Numbered from the stretch's first letter, positions 39,101 to 48,882 are shown. The stretch is DNA of 64,000 nucleotides from Ostreococcus mediterraneus (GCA_012295225.1 WMKK01000013.1:234167-298166), one strand, 5' to 3'. Translations and numbers: made by a program. Notes: generated by a model from the sequence alone, not told the origin.

Positions 39101-41438
39101 CAGTAGCGGTTCTGTTGAAATAATTGAACGCATGACACTGCATCGTCTCTTCGCACACCTTGGCGCACGCTTCGGGTGACGCGCCGACGAAAGAAAACTT
39201 GAACTTGTTCATACAGTTTGCGCGAGATGCCACAGCGTCGCACTCGCCAGACTCGCATGGTTCAATATCAGCTGAACTGCAAAGATGACATGAACGGCTT
39301 TTCACGCTAAACGTCTTGCAATTCTCAGTCTCTCTACACTTGTCAAAACATTTGGAAAGTGATGCGACAGAACCTTTGAATTCACCCAAGTCTTTGCATG
39401 TCTCCGCTTTGACGGCGCACGTCTCCGGATCAAATTTCACATCCACTTTGACTGTTTTCCCAGGAATCTTTTCAACTTGACTCTGATATGGTAACATATG
39501 CTTTGGTCTATGCGCGAGTTTGCCTTGACGATACGTGAACATGTATCGACTTTGGCAGTCTGGCGCGTACAGCTTTTTGCAATTCGTGACGCCCATGCCG
39601 CACATAGCGCCCTTGACGTACGTCTGCGACTGTCCTAGACTCGCAGTCGACACATGCATCGCGTGTCTAGACGTGGCGATCGCGAGCATAGAAGAACCAA
39701 TCGCAATCGCTCTGAATTTTACGTCTTCAAAACTTGCGCGTTTGCGTCGTGACGGCGAGCTCGTCGACGCTACTTCTTCATCGAGGACCCCAGCGCGTCC
39801 CGCACCATAAGCTGAAACACTCTCTTCACCGACAAGTGAACGTTTAGACTCCACGTCGATAGTTCCAACACCTTCGTACATCGCAACGAACGCATACACA
39901 GCAATGCACGCGAATACTAATGATGCGGTGTTGAACCCAATCGCGCTGCGGCGAGTCGCGTCTTGAGCATCGCCCAGTGCTGCGACTGCGATAGCTTTTC
40001 TACCATGCGGTACTTGCATGTCTACTCCAAGCGCACTGGGTTGTTCTGAGCTACGGTCAATATTGACTGGAACAGTTTCTGACACCAAACTTTGGTCAAA
40101 CCAAGGACGACTCACGACTCGCTTCATCACTGTTTCATCCGCGCCTAGAGTTACCAACAGCTGCCTGTCTTCTCCGTTCCATCGCCTATAAATGCCAAGT
40201 TTTGGGCCGTAATTCCATCCTCGTTCATCGGATGCGATTGCATTAAACTTGTACATGCCGTTTTTGACGCATGCCGAGTGCATTCTTGCAACACCATACT
40301 CGGATGGCTTGAACGGCGTCGTCATCGTCAACACTTGTTTGTCGTCAGTGTCGTGCATCGTCCAGCCCATACCATGAGGCGGCACGCCATCGCCGTGCGT
40401 AGACGTCTGCACAACGACTGACAATTCTGCTTCATCAATGTCGCACGTCTTCGGAATATGAAATTCAAAGTCGCCGTTGAGTTTCATGTTGTCCCGCGTC
40501 TCGTCTTGCGCCGCGGCGTACACATGATTTGCTTCGTCAAACAATGCCTCTGAACGCACGAGCAAGTACGCGTACCCGTCTTTCGGATCGCCATCAGCAC
40601 GCGTAACACGCACAGCTAATCGATCATCTACGGTCCCGTACGTCGCCGCGCCATTGACGCGCAAAGAGTATGAGCGACCTTCGAGGAGGCACATGCGCTT
40701 TTCACCCGACGCGTGCTTGGTCCATTCAGACACGAGCGTGCCATCCGACGTAAATATCGCGTGATTAATCTGTCGCTTTGCTCCGGCATTGCTACTAAAC
40801 GCCGTGCCTACGACCACATCTACACACGGACCTAATTTCTTACCGAGCTTACTCACGCGCTTGCTCTTCGCCGGAAGCGTCATCGACGAGTATCTCGTCT
40901 GAGCTCGCGCCTTCAAATCTTCATCACGCATCATCAGCACATCTCCGTGCTGATTTTCTACTCTAAACGAAACACTTTTACCTTCATCATCACCAGGCTC
41001 GGTGGTGATTCCCAGGTTTTGCGTCTCACCCGGTTCCAAACACGACGCGTGCTTTGAACCGCTCTCGTGAAACGTCCACGTCTTACCCATATCGCGTCCA
41101 TCCTGTGCCGTCACCGTAACACGTGCCCCGCGCGAGACATCAACGATGAAAAACGTCTGTTCACACGTCGCAACATCATCTATAAACTCCAATACCGTCG
41201 ATCGTTGTGTTTGCAACGCGTCCAACGCCGCGTCAACACCCCGCCTCGCCCGCGTCGATCGTCCGCCATCCACCGCGCCCGTCCCTCGCGCCTCCACCGC
41301 GTCCGCATCGCTCACGTCCGCGGCGCCAACCCCATGCACAGCGCACAGCAATACCACCATCGCGCACGCCATCGCGCGGCGCAGCCACGCGCGCCGCGCG
41401 CATTCGCAGCGCCATCGTTCATGATTCGCTAACACCAT
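36196..41438 (-). CDS. Large secreted/surface protein with PAN-like and PEST-repeat region
   Basis: Starting at ATG 41438, a signal peptide (MACAMVVLLCAVHGVGA) leads into a beta-rich ectodomain. Two hydrophobic segments follow (SLVFACIAVYAFVAMY and FRAIAIGSSMLAIATS). A Cys-rich PAN/apple-like region comes next (CFDKCRETENCKTF, ACAKVCEETMQCHAF), then tandem ESTTPESTTPESTVPS repeats. Past the repeats lie two related ~110-residue modules, a Ser/Pro linker and a C-terminal Cys-rich domain ending QTRCCSNVC. The N run (38072-38696) sits in the repeats; the frame before and after it disagrees, so the 625-N length is only nominal. This is one gene, not two. Function unknown, probably adhesion. Confidence 0.8.
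37850..38830. repeat. 81-bp PEST-module tandem repeat around an assembly gap
   Basis: Flanking the gap, the same ~88-bp sequence appears at 37978-38071 and 38693-38784, coding the 27-residue module ESTTPESTTPESTVPS plus YPHDDDSTLPW. Degenerate copies continue on both sides. The Ns at 38072-38696 are therefore collapsed or unread repeat units. Confidence 0.9.
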
Positions 41439-41859
41439 CTTTGGCCTCGATCGCACCGCGCGCCGTGTCGCGCTCGCACGCGCGGTCGCGATCGATGTGC
41501 CGTGAGCGTCCGAGCGACGAGAGACGCGCGTCGAGTGCGTCGTCCAGTGCGTCGTCCAGTGCGTCGTCGTCGTCGGCGGCGGCGTATGGCGCGCGCGAGT
41601 CGACGTCGCGCCTCGGCGACAGGACGTGACGCCACCAATGTAAACCACCGGTCGGTCGGACACACGTCCGACGTCCGCGCTCGCGACGTTCCGCGCCGCG
41701 CAGACCGCCGCGCGGCCGCCGCCGTCGCCGTCGCGCGCGCCGCCGTCGCGCGCCATCGCTTTTGGTTCATCAAGGTCCGGCGCGCGTCGCGAGACGCGAT
41801 CGCACGCGCGCACGCAGACGCGGTTCGTGCGTGAGGAGCAGCGAGGTGGTTGGCGCCCG
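41439..41859. other. GC-rich divergent promoter region
   Basis: These 421 bp lie between the PAN/PEST gene (minus) and the putative methyltransferase (plus). The sequence is CG-rich, with repeated CGTCGTCCAGTG blocks at 41536-41570. Several frames are open by composition, but none looks like protein. No TATA box is seen. Confidence 0.4.
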
Positions 41860-42585
41860 ATGCGGCGCACGCTCGGGACGGCGTACGCGCACGTCGTCGT
41901 GGACGACGACGACGACGTCGATGGCGGCGCATCGTCGTTGGCGCGTTGCTGCGCGGCGACGGCGGGGGAGATGCGCGCGCTCGCGGGATGGTTGACCGAC
42001 AGAGGCGTGCGAAGGTGCGTGTCGGTGGGGTGCGGTTCGGGCGCGTTCGAGCGCGCGCTCGAGCGCGCGTGCGCTGGACGCGTGTCGTTTGAAGGCGTCG
42101 AGCTGGATGTGCTGCGCGGTGACGTTGAGAAGTACGCGAGTATGCGTGTTGGATTGCGTGAGATTCGTCGGGTGCGTCTCGGAGAGACGTTTGACGTGGC
42201 GGCGTCGGCGAGAGGCGTCGGCGCGGAGGAGACGTGCGTGATGTATTGTTTCGGAAAGCGCGTGCCGTACGACGAATACGCTCGTCCAGGCACGCATAAA
42301 TTTGCGCTTGTGATTGGAGACGCGTTAGGGCGATTTGGTGTCAAGGATGACGCGGTCGTGGAGCGCGCGAGCGCCGTGACGTCGCCGACGGCGTGGGACT
42401 TGCATGACTTTTCGTGCGAGCCTTTGGGCGTCGACGAACGACCGCTCGACGAGGGCAAAGTAAATAGCAAATTCATAGCGCCATCGCGCACGTTATTCAA
42501 ATGCGTAGAAGTCATGCACGTGGCGTCTACCATGGGAGCTCGAGGGGCGCTCGCGACACTTTTTGAGAGACAAAGCGTCGGTTGA
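41860..42585 (+). CDS. Putative SAM-dependent methyltransferase
   Basis: A 241-residue protein from the first ATG at 41860. The only family mark is a Rossmann motif I-like CVSVGCGSGAFERAL (about residues 54-68), followed by an acidic residue in FEGVELD that could bind the ribose. A CVMYCFGKRVPYDEY stretch may be the motif IV region. The substrate is unknown. It lies 23 bp upstream of the next gene on the same strand. Confidence 0.6.
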   Translation: MRRTLGTAYAHVVVDDDDDVDGGASSLARCCAATAGEMRALAGWLTDRGVRRCVSVGCGSGAFERALERACAGRVSFEGVELDVLRGDVEKYASMRVGLREIRRVRLGETFDVAASARGVGAEETCVMYCFGKRVPYDEYARPGTHKFALVIGDALGRFGVKDDAVVERASAVTSPTAWDLHDFSCEPLGVDERPLDEGKVNSKFIAPSRTLFKCVEVMHVASTMGARGALATLFERQSVG

Positions 42586-42608
42586 CTTTACTGTGCGGCG
42601 CGCGCGCG

Positions 42609-43640
42609 ATGGTGGATGCCCACACCGCGCTCGACGACACATTTCGCGAAATCGTGAATTGTATCTCATTTCACGTCGAGCGCGAGGCTTCAAAATCGGC
42701 GCGCGTGCGCTTTCGAGCGTGGTTATCAAAGCTCAATGAAGTCGAGCGCGCGCTCGAGCTGAAGAAAAATCGAAACCTTCACGCGCGTGCGCTGCTCGAG
42801 ATGCTCCGCCGCGGGCGCGTGACACGGCCCTTTGATGGCATGCCGCGTGACGGGCGTTTAGGAAGATTTGTGCGAGAAGACGGCGTGGGGTTGGAGCTCG
42901 AGGGTGCGTTTGACGCGACGGTGGAACGCGAGCGCGTGGCGAGAGACGAGGCGTCGCTTCGTCGCGAACACGATGCTCCGAGTGCGGACGTGGCTTCGAA
43001 AGTGCTCTATAATGCGTCGCGCGTTGCAAGAAATACTGGCGCCCGCGTGCATGTCGTGGCGGCAGCGCACGATGATGTTCGAGTGGACGAAGATGTTTCA
43101 AAGCGGGACGGTGACGACGTCGTTGCGGAGGACGACGATTGCGACATTACGGCTATATTAGATGGCGTCATTCTCGCCACATCCGGTCGAGTGCAAAATC
43201 GCACCACAGAGCGCGAGGCATATCATGGGCGGGCGAAGCGCTCGGCTGGAGCGTCTACGACGGTGGACGACGTCGGGCGTCTTCGGGCTCTGGTGGATGA
43301 ACTGCAAGTGAAGTTACAGCGAGCTGAGGCTAAGACGGAGCGGCACGCGGCAAAACTTCTCTCATTACAAAATGCACTTGAAGTCGAGCGTAAGGCGCGC
43401 GCGAGTGAGTTGATGAGAATTCGAGAGAAGCATAAGCGCGAGGTGAATGCGTTGCTCGCGAATGTTGCCGTCGGTCGGACGCCGCAGAGCGTCTCACGCG
43501 GCGCGAGACGCGAATCCGTATCATCACCGCCGCCGCCGGTAGTGAGTGCGGATGATGAATTCGATGCATTCATAACAAGCTTTGTGAGTGAAACTGAGCG
43601 GTTGCGTGGGCGACTGGAGAGAAAGCAGCCGATACTTTAG
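42609..43640 (+). CDS. DUF4485-domain coiled-coil protein (CEP112-like)
   Basis: The 343-residue product starts at ATG 42609. Residues ~5-80 match DUF4485: an N-terminal LDDTFREIVNCISF, then RVRFRAWLSKLNEV, then RNLHARALLEMLRRGRVTRPF. The domain is best known from the centrosomal protein CEP112. A Pro-rich interval and a coiled coil (about residues 230-300, LVDELQVKLQRAEAKTE) follow. It may act at a microtubule-organising centre. The gap to the upstream stop codon is 23 bp, leaving almost no room for a separate promoter. Confidence 0.65.
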   Translation: MVDAHTALDDTFREIVNCISFHVEREASKSARVRFRAWLSKLNEVERALELKKNRNLHARALLEMLRRGRVTRPFDGMPRDGRLGRFVREDGVGLELEGAFDATVERERVARDEASLRREHDAPSADVASKVLYNASRVARNTGARVHVVAAAHDDVRVDEDVSKRDGDDVVAEDDDCDITAILDGVILATSGRVQNRTTEREAYHGRAKRSAGASTTVDDVGRLRALVDELQVKLQRAEAKTERHAAKLLSLQNALEVERKARASELMRIREKHKREVNALLANVAVGRTPQSVSRGARRESVSSPPPPVVSADDEFDAFITSFVSETERLRGRLERKQPIL

Positions 43641-43729
43641 CGTCGTAGTCGAGCGGCAAAAGTTGAAGAAAGCTGTCGCGATAATTGTTGCATAGCGTAG
43701 TGTATTTAAAACGTGTGATTGTATCGTAT

Positions 43730-45340
43730 CTATAGCCCATAAAGTTCGGTATACTTGTTGGTCAGATAGTCAATGTACTCTTGCGCGTCCAGAGGTTTGC
43801 CAGTCACGCGCGTTAACAATTCATCCGCTGACTCGCATTCAGAGCCGACGACGTGAACGTTGACGCGAAGCCATTCGCGCAGCTCGGCAAATTCACCCTT
43901 TTCAATCTTCGCGTCCAAATCGGCAATCTGCTTGTGCGCAGTGTTGTAAATTTGAACAGCGTACATTGAGCCGAGGGTATAGGTTGGGAAATAGCCCGGA
44001 AGTGCGCCGCTGGACCAGTGGACGTCTTGAAGCACGCCCTTTGCGTCGTCGGTGATATCCACACCCAAATACGCCTTCATCTTCTCGTTCCATTTCGCCG
44101 GCAGGTCATCAATAGCAATAGAACCATCCATTAAGCCAAGTTCGAGCTCAGTCCGCAAAAAGATGTGCAACGGATACGTCAACTCGTCGGATTCGACGCG
44201 AATGGTTGACGGATTTTTCACCGTATTCATCGCCGCGTAGAGCGTATCGGCGGACACGCCATCGAATTCCGCAGGAAACGTCGCTTGCAACTCGCGCAAC
44301 AAGAAGTGCGAAAACGGTTTGCTAAGTGCAACCATGCGCTCCCATAATAACGATTGCGATTCGTGCACGCCCATTGAGTGTGCCTCGCTCACCGGCTGTC
44401 CAATGAACTCCTCGCATCGGCCCTGTTCGTACAACGAGTGACCGGTTTCGTGAATCGTCCCCGTGAGACCTTCGGCCAAATCATTCGCCTTGTACCGAGT
44501 CGTCATGCGCACGTCATTCGGCCCGCACCCACCCGTGAATGGGTGCACCGACACGTCCAGTCGTCCCTTGGACATGTCAAAGCCGAGTTTGATGGCGATC
44601 TCCTTGCTCATTTTCGCCTGCAAATCGACGTCAAATTCACCCTCGAGCGGGTTTTTCACCCCAACCAACGCCGGCGGCGTGTTCTTTTCGTACACTCGAC
44701 GAATGAGCGGCGCGATGGCGTCGCGTACGGCTGGAAAAATCTCATTCAACCGCGCCTTGGTCATTCCGCGCTCATAGTCATCCAACGCCGCGTCAAACGC
44801 ATCCTTTCCTGGCGCCACCAACGCGCATCGCGCCTTGGTGAGCTCCAAACTCTCCTTCAAAACCGGTGCAAACATGCTGAAATCACTCGCCGCGCGCGCC
44901 TTGACCCAATCCTGGTACCCGCGCGAGTGCACCTCCGCCATGCGTCTTACCATCTCGTTCGGGACGCGCGTCGCCTTGGCGTACGCGTCTCTCGCCAACC
45001 TCAAATTCGCCACATCCTTCGCCCCATGGCATTCCGCGTCACCCAACGCCTTACCCAACGCCGCCGACGTCTTCATCTCGTGAATCACACCGGCGAGCGT
45101 CGCCAGCGCCGCGCCCCGCGCCTTGGCTGCACCCTCCCCGCTCGGCATGATGACGAGCTCATCCCAACCCGCGAGCCCCGACAACGACTCCAAGCGCGAC
45201 GCATCGCCCAGGATGCGCTTCACGTCCTCATACGCCGCGTTATTCGCATCGTGTGTCGTCGCCATCGCGCGCGCCGCGCCCGTCGTCCGTCGTCTCGGGG
45301 CGCGCACGGAACCCAACACGCAGCACCGAAGCGTCGTCAT
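43730..45340 (-). CDS. M32 (Taq-type) metallocarboxypeptidase
   Basis: The product has 536 residues. The zinc motif HETGH (residues 297-301) and the third-ligand context GVHESQSLLWER are intact, as are the M32 motifs HPFTGG, DVRMTTRY, RVESDELTYPLHI and GYFPTYTLG. The enzyme trims C-terminal residues from peptides in a divalent-metal-dependent manner. M32 enzymes are mainly bacterial, archaeal and protist. The start at 45340 gives a ~25-residue Arg-rich leader (possible organelle target). Starting at 45265 (MATTHDANN) gives the plain bacterial length. Confidence 0.93.
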   Translation of the reverse strand: MTTLRCCVLGSVRAPRRRTTGAARAMATTHDANNAAYEDVKRILGDASRLESLSGLAGWDELVIMPSGEGAAKARGAALATLAGVIHEMKTSAALGKALGDAECHGAKDVANLRLARDAYAKATRVPNEMVRRMAEVHSRGYQDWVKARAASDFSMFAPVLKESLELTKARCALVAPGKDAFDAALDDYERGMTKARLNEIFPAVRDAIAPLIRRVYEKNTPPALVGVKNPLEGEFDVDLQAKMSKEIAIKLGFDMSKGRLDVSVHPFTGGCGPNDVRMTTRYKANDLAEGLTGTIHETGHSLYEQGRCEEFIGQPVSEAHSMGVHESQSLLWERMVALSKPFSHFLLRELQATFPAEFDGVSADTLYAAMNTVKNPSTIRVESDELTYPLHIFLRTELELGLMDGSIAIDDLPAKWNEKMKAYLGVDITDDAKGVLQDVHWSSGALPGYFPTYTLGSMYAVQIYNTAHKQIADLDAKIEKGEFAELREWLRVNVHVVGSECESADELLTRVTGKPLDAQEYIDYLTNKYTELYGL

Positions 45341-47218
45341 ATGACGCCGCGCGCGACGCCGTGGGGCGTCTCGGTCTCGGCGCCGCCGCGATGCGCGCCG
45401 CGGTGGTTGCACGCATCGCGCGTGATGCGCGCCGCGCGATGCGCGCCGCGCGCGACGGTGCGCGTCCACGCGCGATGCGCATCATCGCGCGCACCGTCGG
45501 GTCGTTGGGCGCATCGCCTCGGCGCGCGTGCCGACGACGAGGCGCGCGCGATTGCGGACGCGGACGCGGACGCGGGCGATGGAGACCCATGGGCGCGCGA
45601 TGTCGGCCCTGGGTTGCTCCCGTCCGCCGTCGTCGCCAACGTTGGGGCGTTTTTGTTTGGGTACCACACGGCGGTGTGCAACGCGCCGCTCGCGGCGATG
45701 GCGCAAGACTTGGGCTTTGCGAGCGACGATGGGTTGAAAGGCATCGTCGTGAGCGCGTTAGTCGTCGGTGGTGCCGTCGGTGGGCTCTCGGTGGGTGGGT
45801 TTAGCGATGGGTACGGGCGAAAGGCGGCGTTGATGGCGGCGAGCGCGCCGTTAGTGGCGGGGGCGTTGGTGAGCGCGTGGGCGCCGAGCGCGTGGGCGAT
45901 GATTGCTGGGCGGTTTATCACCGGCTTGGGCGTCGGTGCGTCGTCGCAAATTGTACCGCTGTATTTGAGTGAAATTTCTCCGCCCGCGCTGCGTGGGACG
46001 CTGAATGGGTTTAGGAGATTGGCGTACGTGTTTGGATGTTTGGCGGCGTTTTGTTTGGCGGCGCCGCTCAAGGATGACGGCGGCGAAGGATGGTGGCGGC
46101 CGTTATTTAGCGATGCCGCGGTACCCGCCGCTGCGCTCGCGATTGGGGCGTATTTTATTGCGCAAGAATCTCCGGTGTGGTTATTGACGCAGGGTGAAGA
46201 TTCGGCGAGGGAGTCGCGTCGGTCGCTCGCGGCGTTGCAAAACATTCGGGGACGCGCCGCGGTGGCGTGGCAGAACGGCGTCAAGGCTGCTGCGGCGCGA
46301 GCGCGTCCCGATGAGGGGACTGACGAGATAAATGATGACAACAGTGACGCCATCGCGCAAAGCGCTGACGCAGCAGTTGGAAACGCCGACGCAAAAGGCA
46401 AGGAGAGCTTGTCCGGTTGGGCGCAATTGTTTTCCGAGGAGAAAAACCGTCTTCCGCTGACGATTGGTCTCGGCTTGTGCTCGCTCGCCGCGTTCAGTGG
46501 ATCAAACACGGTGATTTTTTACGCCAGCACGGTGTTCACGCAAGTTGGAATAGTCGATCCTAACATTCTCACGTGGGCTGTGGGCATTCCAAACGTCGCC
46601 GGTGGTTTCATCGCTTTGGCGTTGAGCGACCGAATGGGTCGTCGACCGCTCTTACTCGCGTCATTTGGCGGCATGGCCACGTGCTTAGGATTACTCGCCA
46701 CGGCGGCGTATTTGACGCCGTCAACTGACCTTACGGGATTCTGCGCCGACCCCGCGCTCGGAAAGATTATCGACGTCGGTTTATCTGACTCGTTTTCCTA
46801 TTCGACGTCGGCGTCGGCGCGAATTTGCGCCGACTTGGGATCGGCCGCAATCGATTCCGGCCCGGATCAGCCCGAAGCCGCGGTCGCGCTCGTCACCATT
46901 CCCCTATATGTGTTGTTTTTCTCCTTGGGCGCGGGTCCAATTCCTTGGTTGTTGTACAACGAAGTATTTCCCACGCGCATTCGAGCTCGGGCGGTGTCGA
47001 TGTGCACGGCGTTGAACTACGCCGCGAACAGCGTTGTCGGCGCGACGTTCCTACCCATGGTTTCCGCCACGGGACTATCGGGCTCATACGGCCTGTACGC
47101 AGTTCTCTGTGCGTGTGGGTACGTCTTCGTCGACCGTAACGTCCCCGAAACCAAAGGATACAAGCTCGAAGAAATTGAAGACATGTTGCTCGCAAAGCGA
47201 CGCGGCTCGTCGTCTTAA
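45341..47218 (+). CDS. pGlcT: Plastidic glucose transporter (MFS sugar porter)
   Basis: The 625-residue product has a long Arg/Ala-rich leader (about 1-85) as expected for envelope targeting. Twelve helices follow with sugar-porter marks: GRKAALM, RFITGLGVGASSQIVPLYLS, ISPPALRG, the second-half DRMGRRPLL, NEVFPTRIRARA and the terminal VPETKGYKLEEIE. The central loop is rich in Asp and Ala. It would export glucose from starch breakdown. The ATG at 45341 directly abuts the ATG of the carboxypeptidase on the other strand; an internal ATG lies at 45425. Confidence 0.9.
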   Translation: MTPRATPWGVSVSAPPRCAPRWLHASRVMRAARCAPRATVRVHARCASSRAPSGRWAHRLGARADDEARAIADADADAGDGDPWARDVGPGLLPSAVVANVGAFLFGYHTAVCNAPLAAMAQDLGFASDDGLKGIVVSALVVGGAVGGLSVGGFSDGYGRKAALMAASAPLVAGALVSAWAPSAWAMIAGRFITGLGVGASSQIVPLYLSEISPPALRGTLNGFRRLAYVFGCLAAFCLAAPLKDDGGEGWWRPLFSDAAVPAAALAIGAYFIAQESPVWLLTQGEDSARESRRSLAALQNIRGRAAVAWQNGVKAAAARARPDEGTDEINDDNSDAIAQSADAAVGNADAKGKESLSGWAQLFSEEKNRLPLTIGLGLCSLAAFSGSNTVIFYASTVFTQVGIVDPNILTWAVGIPNVAGGFIALALSDRMGRRPLLLASFGGMATCLGLLATAAYLTPSTDLTGFCADPALGKIIDVGLSDSFSYSTSASARICADLGSAAIDSGPDQPEAAVALVTIPLYVLFFSLGAGPIPWLLYNEVFPTRIRARAVSMCTALNYAANSVVGATFLPMVSATGLSGSYGLYAVLCACGYVFVDRNVPETKGYKLEEIEDMLLAKRRGSSS

Positions 47219-47599
47219 AAACTGTACTTTTACCGTAGCATCGTAGTATTCATTATTGTCCGTATTGTTGTAATCATCTCAACTATCGTTAGTTATTACA
47301 ATCGCACGCTTCGTGCGGTGAAGATGACGATTGGTTGTCATTGTAGTACACGTTTTTCAGAGATTTGTTTTTCGCATTCGAGTCCCGCGGCGTCGTCGAC
47401 GCTCGCGCGAGCGAACCCGCGACGGGTTCACTCACGTCGCCCGCCCACCACCGCGTGAGACAATAAATCAGCCGTCGTGGAATTTAACACATAGATTAAA
47501 TTTTCCCCACCACCGCGTCACGTACACGTCTCTCAGCGCTCGATACAACACTCTCCGACGGCGCTCGACCGCTCGCGCATTCGCGAGCGCTCGCGCGCT
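47219..47599. other. Convergent 3' regions of pGlcT and selenoprotein K
   Basis: The 381 bp between the two stop codons hold the candidate SECIS (47465-47523). A second copy of its CCCACCACCGCGT stem sequence lies at 47445-47457. The rest shows no gene. Confidence 0.5.
47465..47523 (-). promoter_or_regulatory. Candidate SECIS element of selenoprotein K
   Basis: On the minus strand a quartet-type TGAC (47520-47517) faces TGAT (47470-47467). Between them GCGGTGGTGG pairs with CCACGACGGC at 8 of 10 positions (two G-G oppositions), extended by two G-T wobbles. An unpaired AAAA (47504-47501) follows, then a 5-bp apical helix (47500-47496 with 47487-47483) and an 8-base loop. This is the layout of a form 2 eukaryotic SECIS. 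It lies about 80 nt after the stop codon. Helix I below the quartet is weak. Confidence 0.6.
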
Positions 47600-47890
47600 T
47601 TACCGCCCTCATCCTCCCACCGCCGGCGCGCTGTGATCTATCGTGCGCACGTTCGAATACCCACGAACGCTCGCACTGCCTCCACCCCCCGCGTTCGCGC
47701 GCACGCGCCCCGGCGCCACCGTCGTCGTCGTCGTCGCGCGGCTCGCGTACGTCTCGGCGTACCCGGGCTCGAGCATCGTCCTAAAAAACGCCACGACGAC
47801 ATCCACGCACGCCCAGAGGGTGCCGATCGGGGAAAACGGCGCGCGTGCGCGCACGGTGCCGCCGCTCACGTACGCCGACGACGCCGCCAT
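47600..47890 (-). CDS. SELENOK: Selenoprotein K (in-frame TGA = selenocysteine)
   Basis: Read to the TGA at 47611-47609 the protein has 93 residues; read through as selenocysteine it has 96 and ends GGUGR at TAA 47602-47600. That C-terminal GGUGR is the hallmark of SelK. The rest also fits: YVSGGTV near the start, a single membrane helix (LWACVDVVVAFFRTML, about residues 25-40), then a Gly/Ser/Arg-rich tail. SelK sits in the ER membrane and acts in ER-associated degradation and protein palmitoylation complexes. A standard gene finder would stop at TGA and lose the key residue. A SECIS candidate lies downstream. Confidence 0.88.
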
Positions 47891-48051
47891 GCTCGCGCGT
47901 CGACGAATGCGACCGCTGGAAGCGACCGCGGAAGCGATGGTCGGGCGCGGGCGCGTTCGGACATTCGGCGCTGGTCCGTTTTAGATGTGTGTGATTATCG
48001 CTCGAGGGCGCGGCGGCGGCGTGGCTCGCGCCGCACACCGCGCGCGCGCCC

Positions 48052-48882
48052 ATGGCGCCGCCGGCGACGTCCTCGGCGTGCGTGACGAAAGAATGCATAT
48101 TCACCCTCGCCCTGCACCCGAGCGCGCTCGCGGACCCGCTCGCCGGTGCGCGACGGGTGCTCGATGGGATGATGATGAAGCATTCGCCGGCGCTCGGCGG
48201 CGTGCTCATGGCGTACGAAGACGAGCGATTGTGCGGCGAGGACGAGGTGGATGGCGACGCGAGCGATGGGAGTGCGTCGAATGAGTCGACGTCGATGTGT
48301 GATGACGTGGTGCGGGAGAGGTTTGGGGTGGTGTTGCATGCGTCAGGGTACGTGGACGTGGCGGTGCGGTGCGCGTGTCGGGTGTTTCACCCCGCGCGCG
48401 GAAGTCGGTTGGTTGGTGTGGTGAATAAATGCTCGCATGATTTCATCGGAGCGTTGGTGTTGGATGTATTTAATGTGGCGATATCGCAGGAGAATATACG
48501 GGAGGAGTTGGTGAGTTGTCCCGAGGAAGGGAGCTGGAAGAGCGCGTGGGACGACGCGCACGCGTTGCGCGTCGGGTCGCACGTGGTGTTTACGGTGAAA
48601 GATATCACGGAGAGCGATGACGTGGTTTTATTAGTAGGTGCCATGGAAGAGGAAGGTACGGGTGAGCGCGAATACGTCGCGCGTTCGTCGAGTGGGATTA
48701 CGTCGATTGAGAGGAAATTACTCAAGCGCTCTGAACCCAAGGCGAAAAAGGAAAAAAAAGAGAAAAAAGACAAGGCGGACAAGAAGAAAGAAAAAAAGGA
48801 GAAAAAAGAGAAGCGTTCGAAGCGCGACGGCGAGGACGATGGAGACAACACAGTTGACGCCAAGCGTGCCAAGGTCAAGTGA
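48052..48882 (+). CDS. RPA43: RNA polymerase I subunit A43 (RPA43)
   Basis: A 276-residue single-exon protein. The N-terminal half matches the RPB7-like tip domain, and the OB-type half carries VDVAVRCACRVFHPARGSRL and GVVNKCSHDFIGALVLDVFN, typical of A43. The last ~50 residues are almost only Lys and Glu, a nucleolar-type tail. With A14-like partners it forms the Pol I stalk that binds the initiation factor Rrn3/TIF-IA. The ATG lies 161 bp from that of selenoprotein K (divergent). Confidence 0.85.
   Translation: MAPPATSSACVTKECIFTLALHPSALADPLAGARRVLDGMMMKHSPALGGVLMAYEDERLCGEDEVDGDASDGSASNESTSMCDDVVRERFGVVLHASGYVDVAVRCACRVFHPARGSRLVGVVNKCSHDFIGALVLDVFNVAISQENIREELVSCPEEGSWKSAWDDAHALRVGSHVVFTVKDITESDDVVLLVGAMEEEGTGEREYVARSSSGITSIERKLLKRSEPKAKKEKKEKKDKADKKKEKKEKKEKRSKRDGEDDGDNTVDAKRAKVK

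Noticed and set aside
41439-42533. N-terminal extension of the PAN/PEST protein
   Set aside because: It runs antisense to the methyltransferase gene. A clear signal peptide begins just after the ATG at 41438.
44378-45340. Long plus-strand extension upstream of the glucose transporter
   Set aside because: It is the mirror of the carboxypeptidase coding strand. The transporter leader begins naturally at 45341.
47643-47984. Plus-strand frame opposite selenoprotein K
   Set aside because: It has no family features, while the minus strand has the full SelK pattern.
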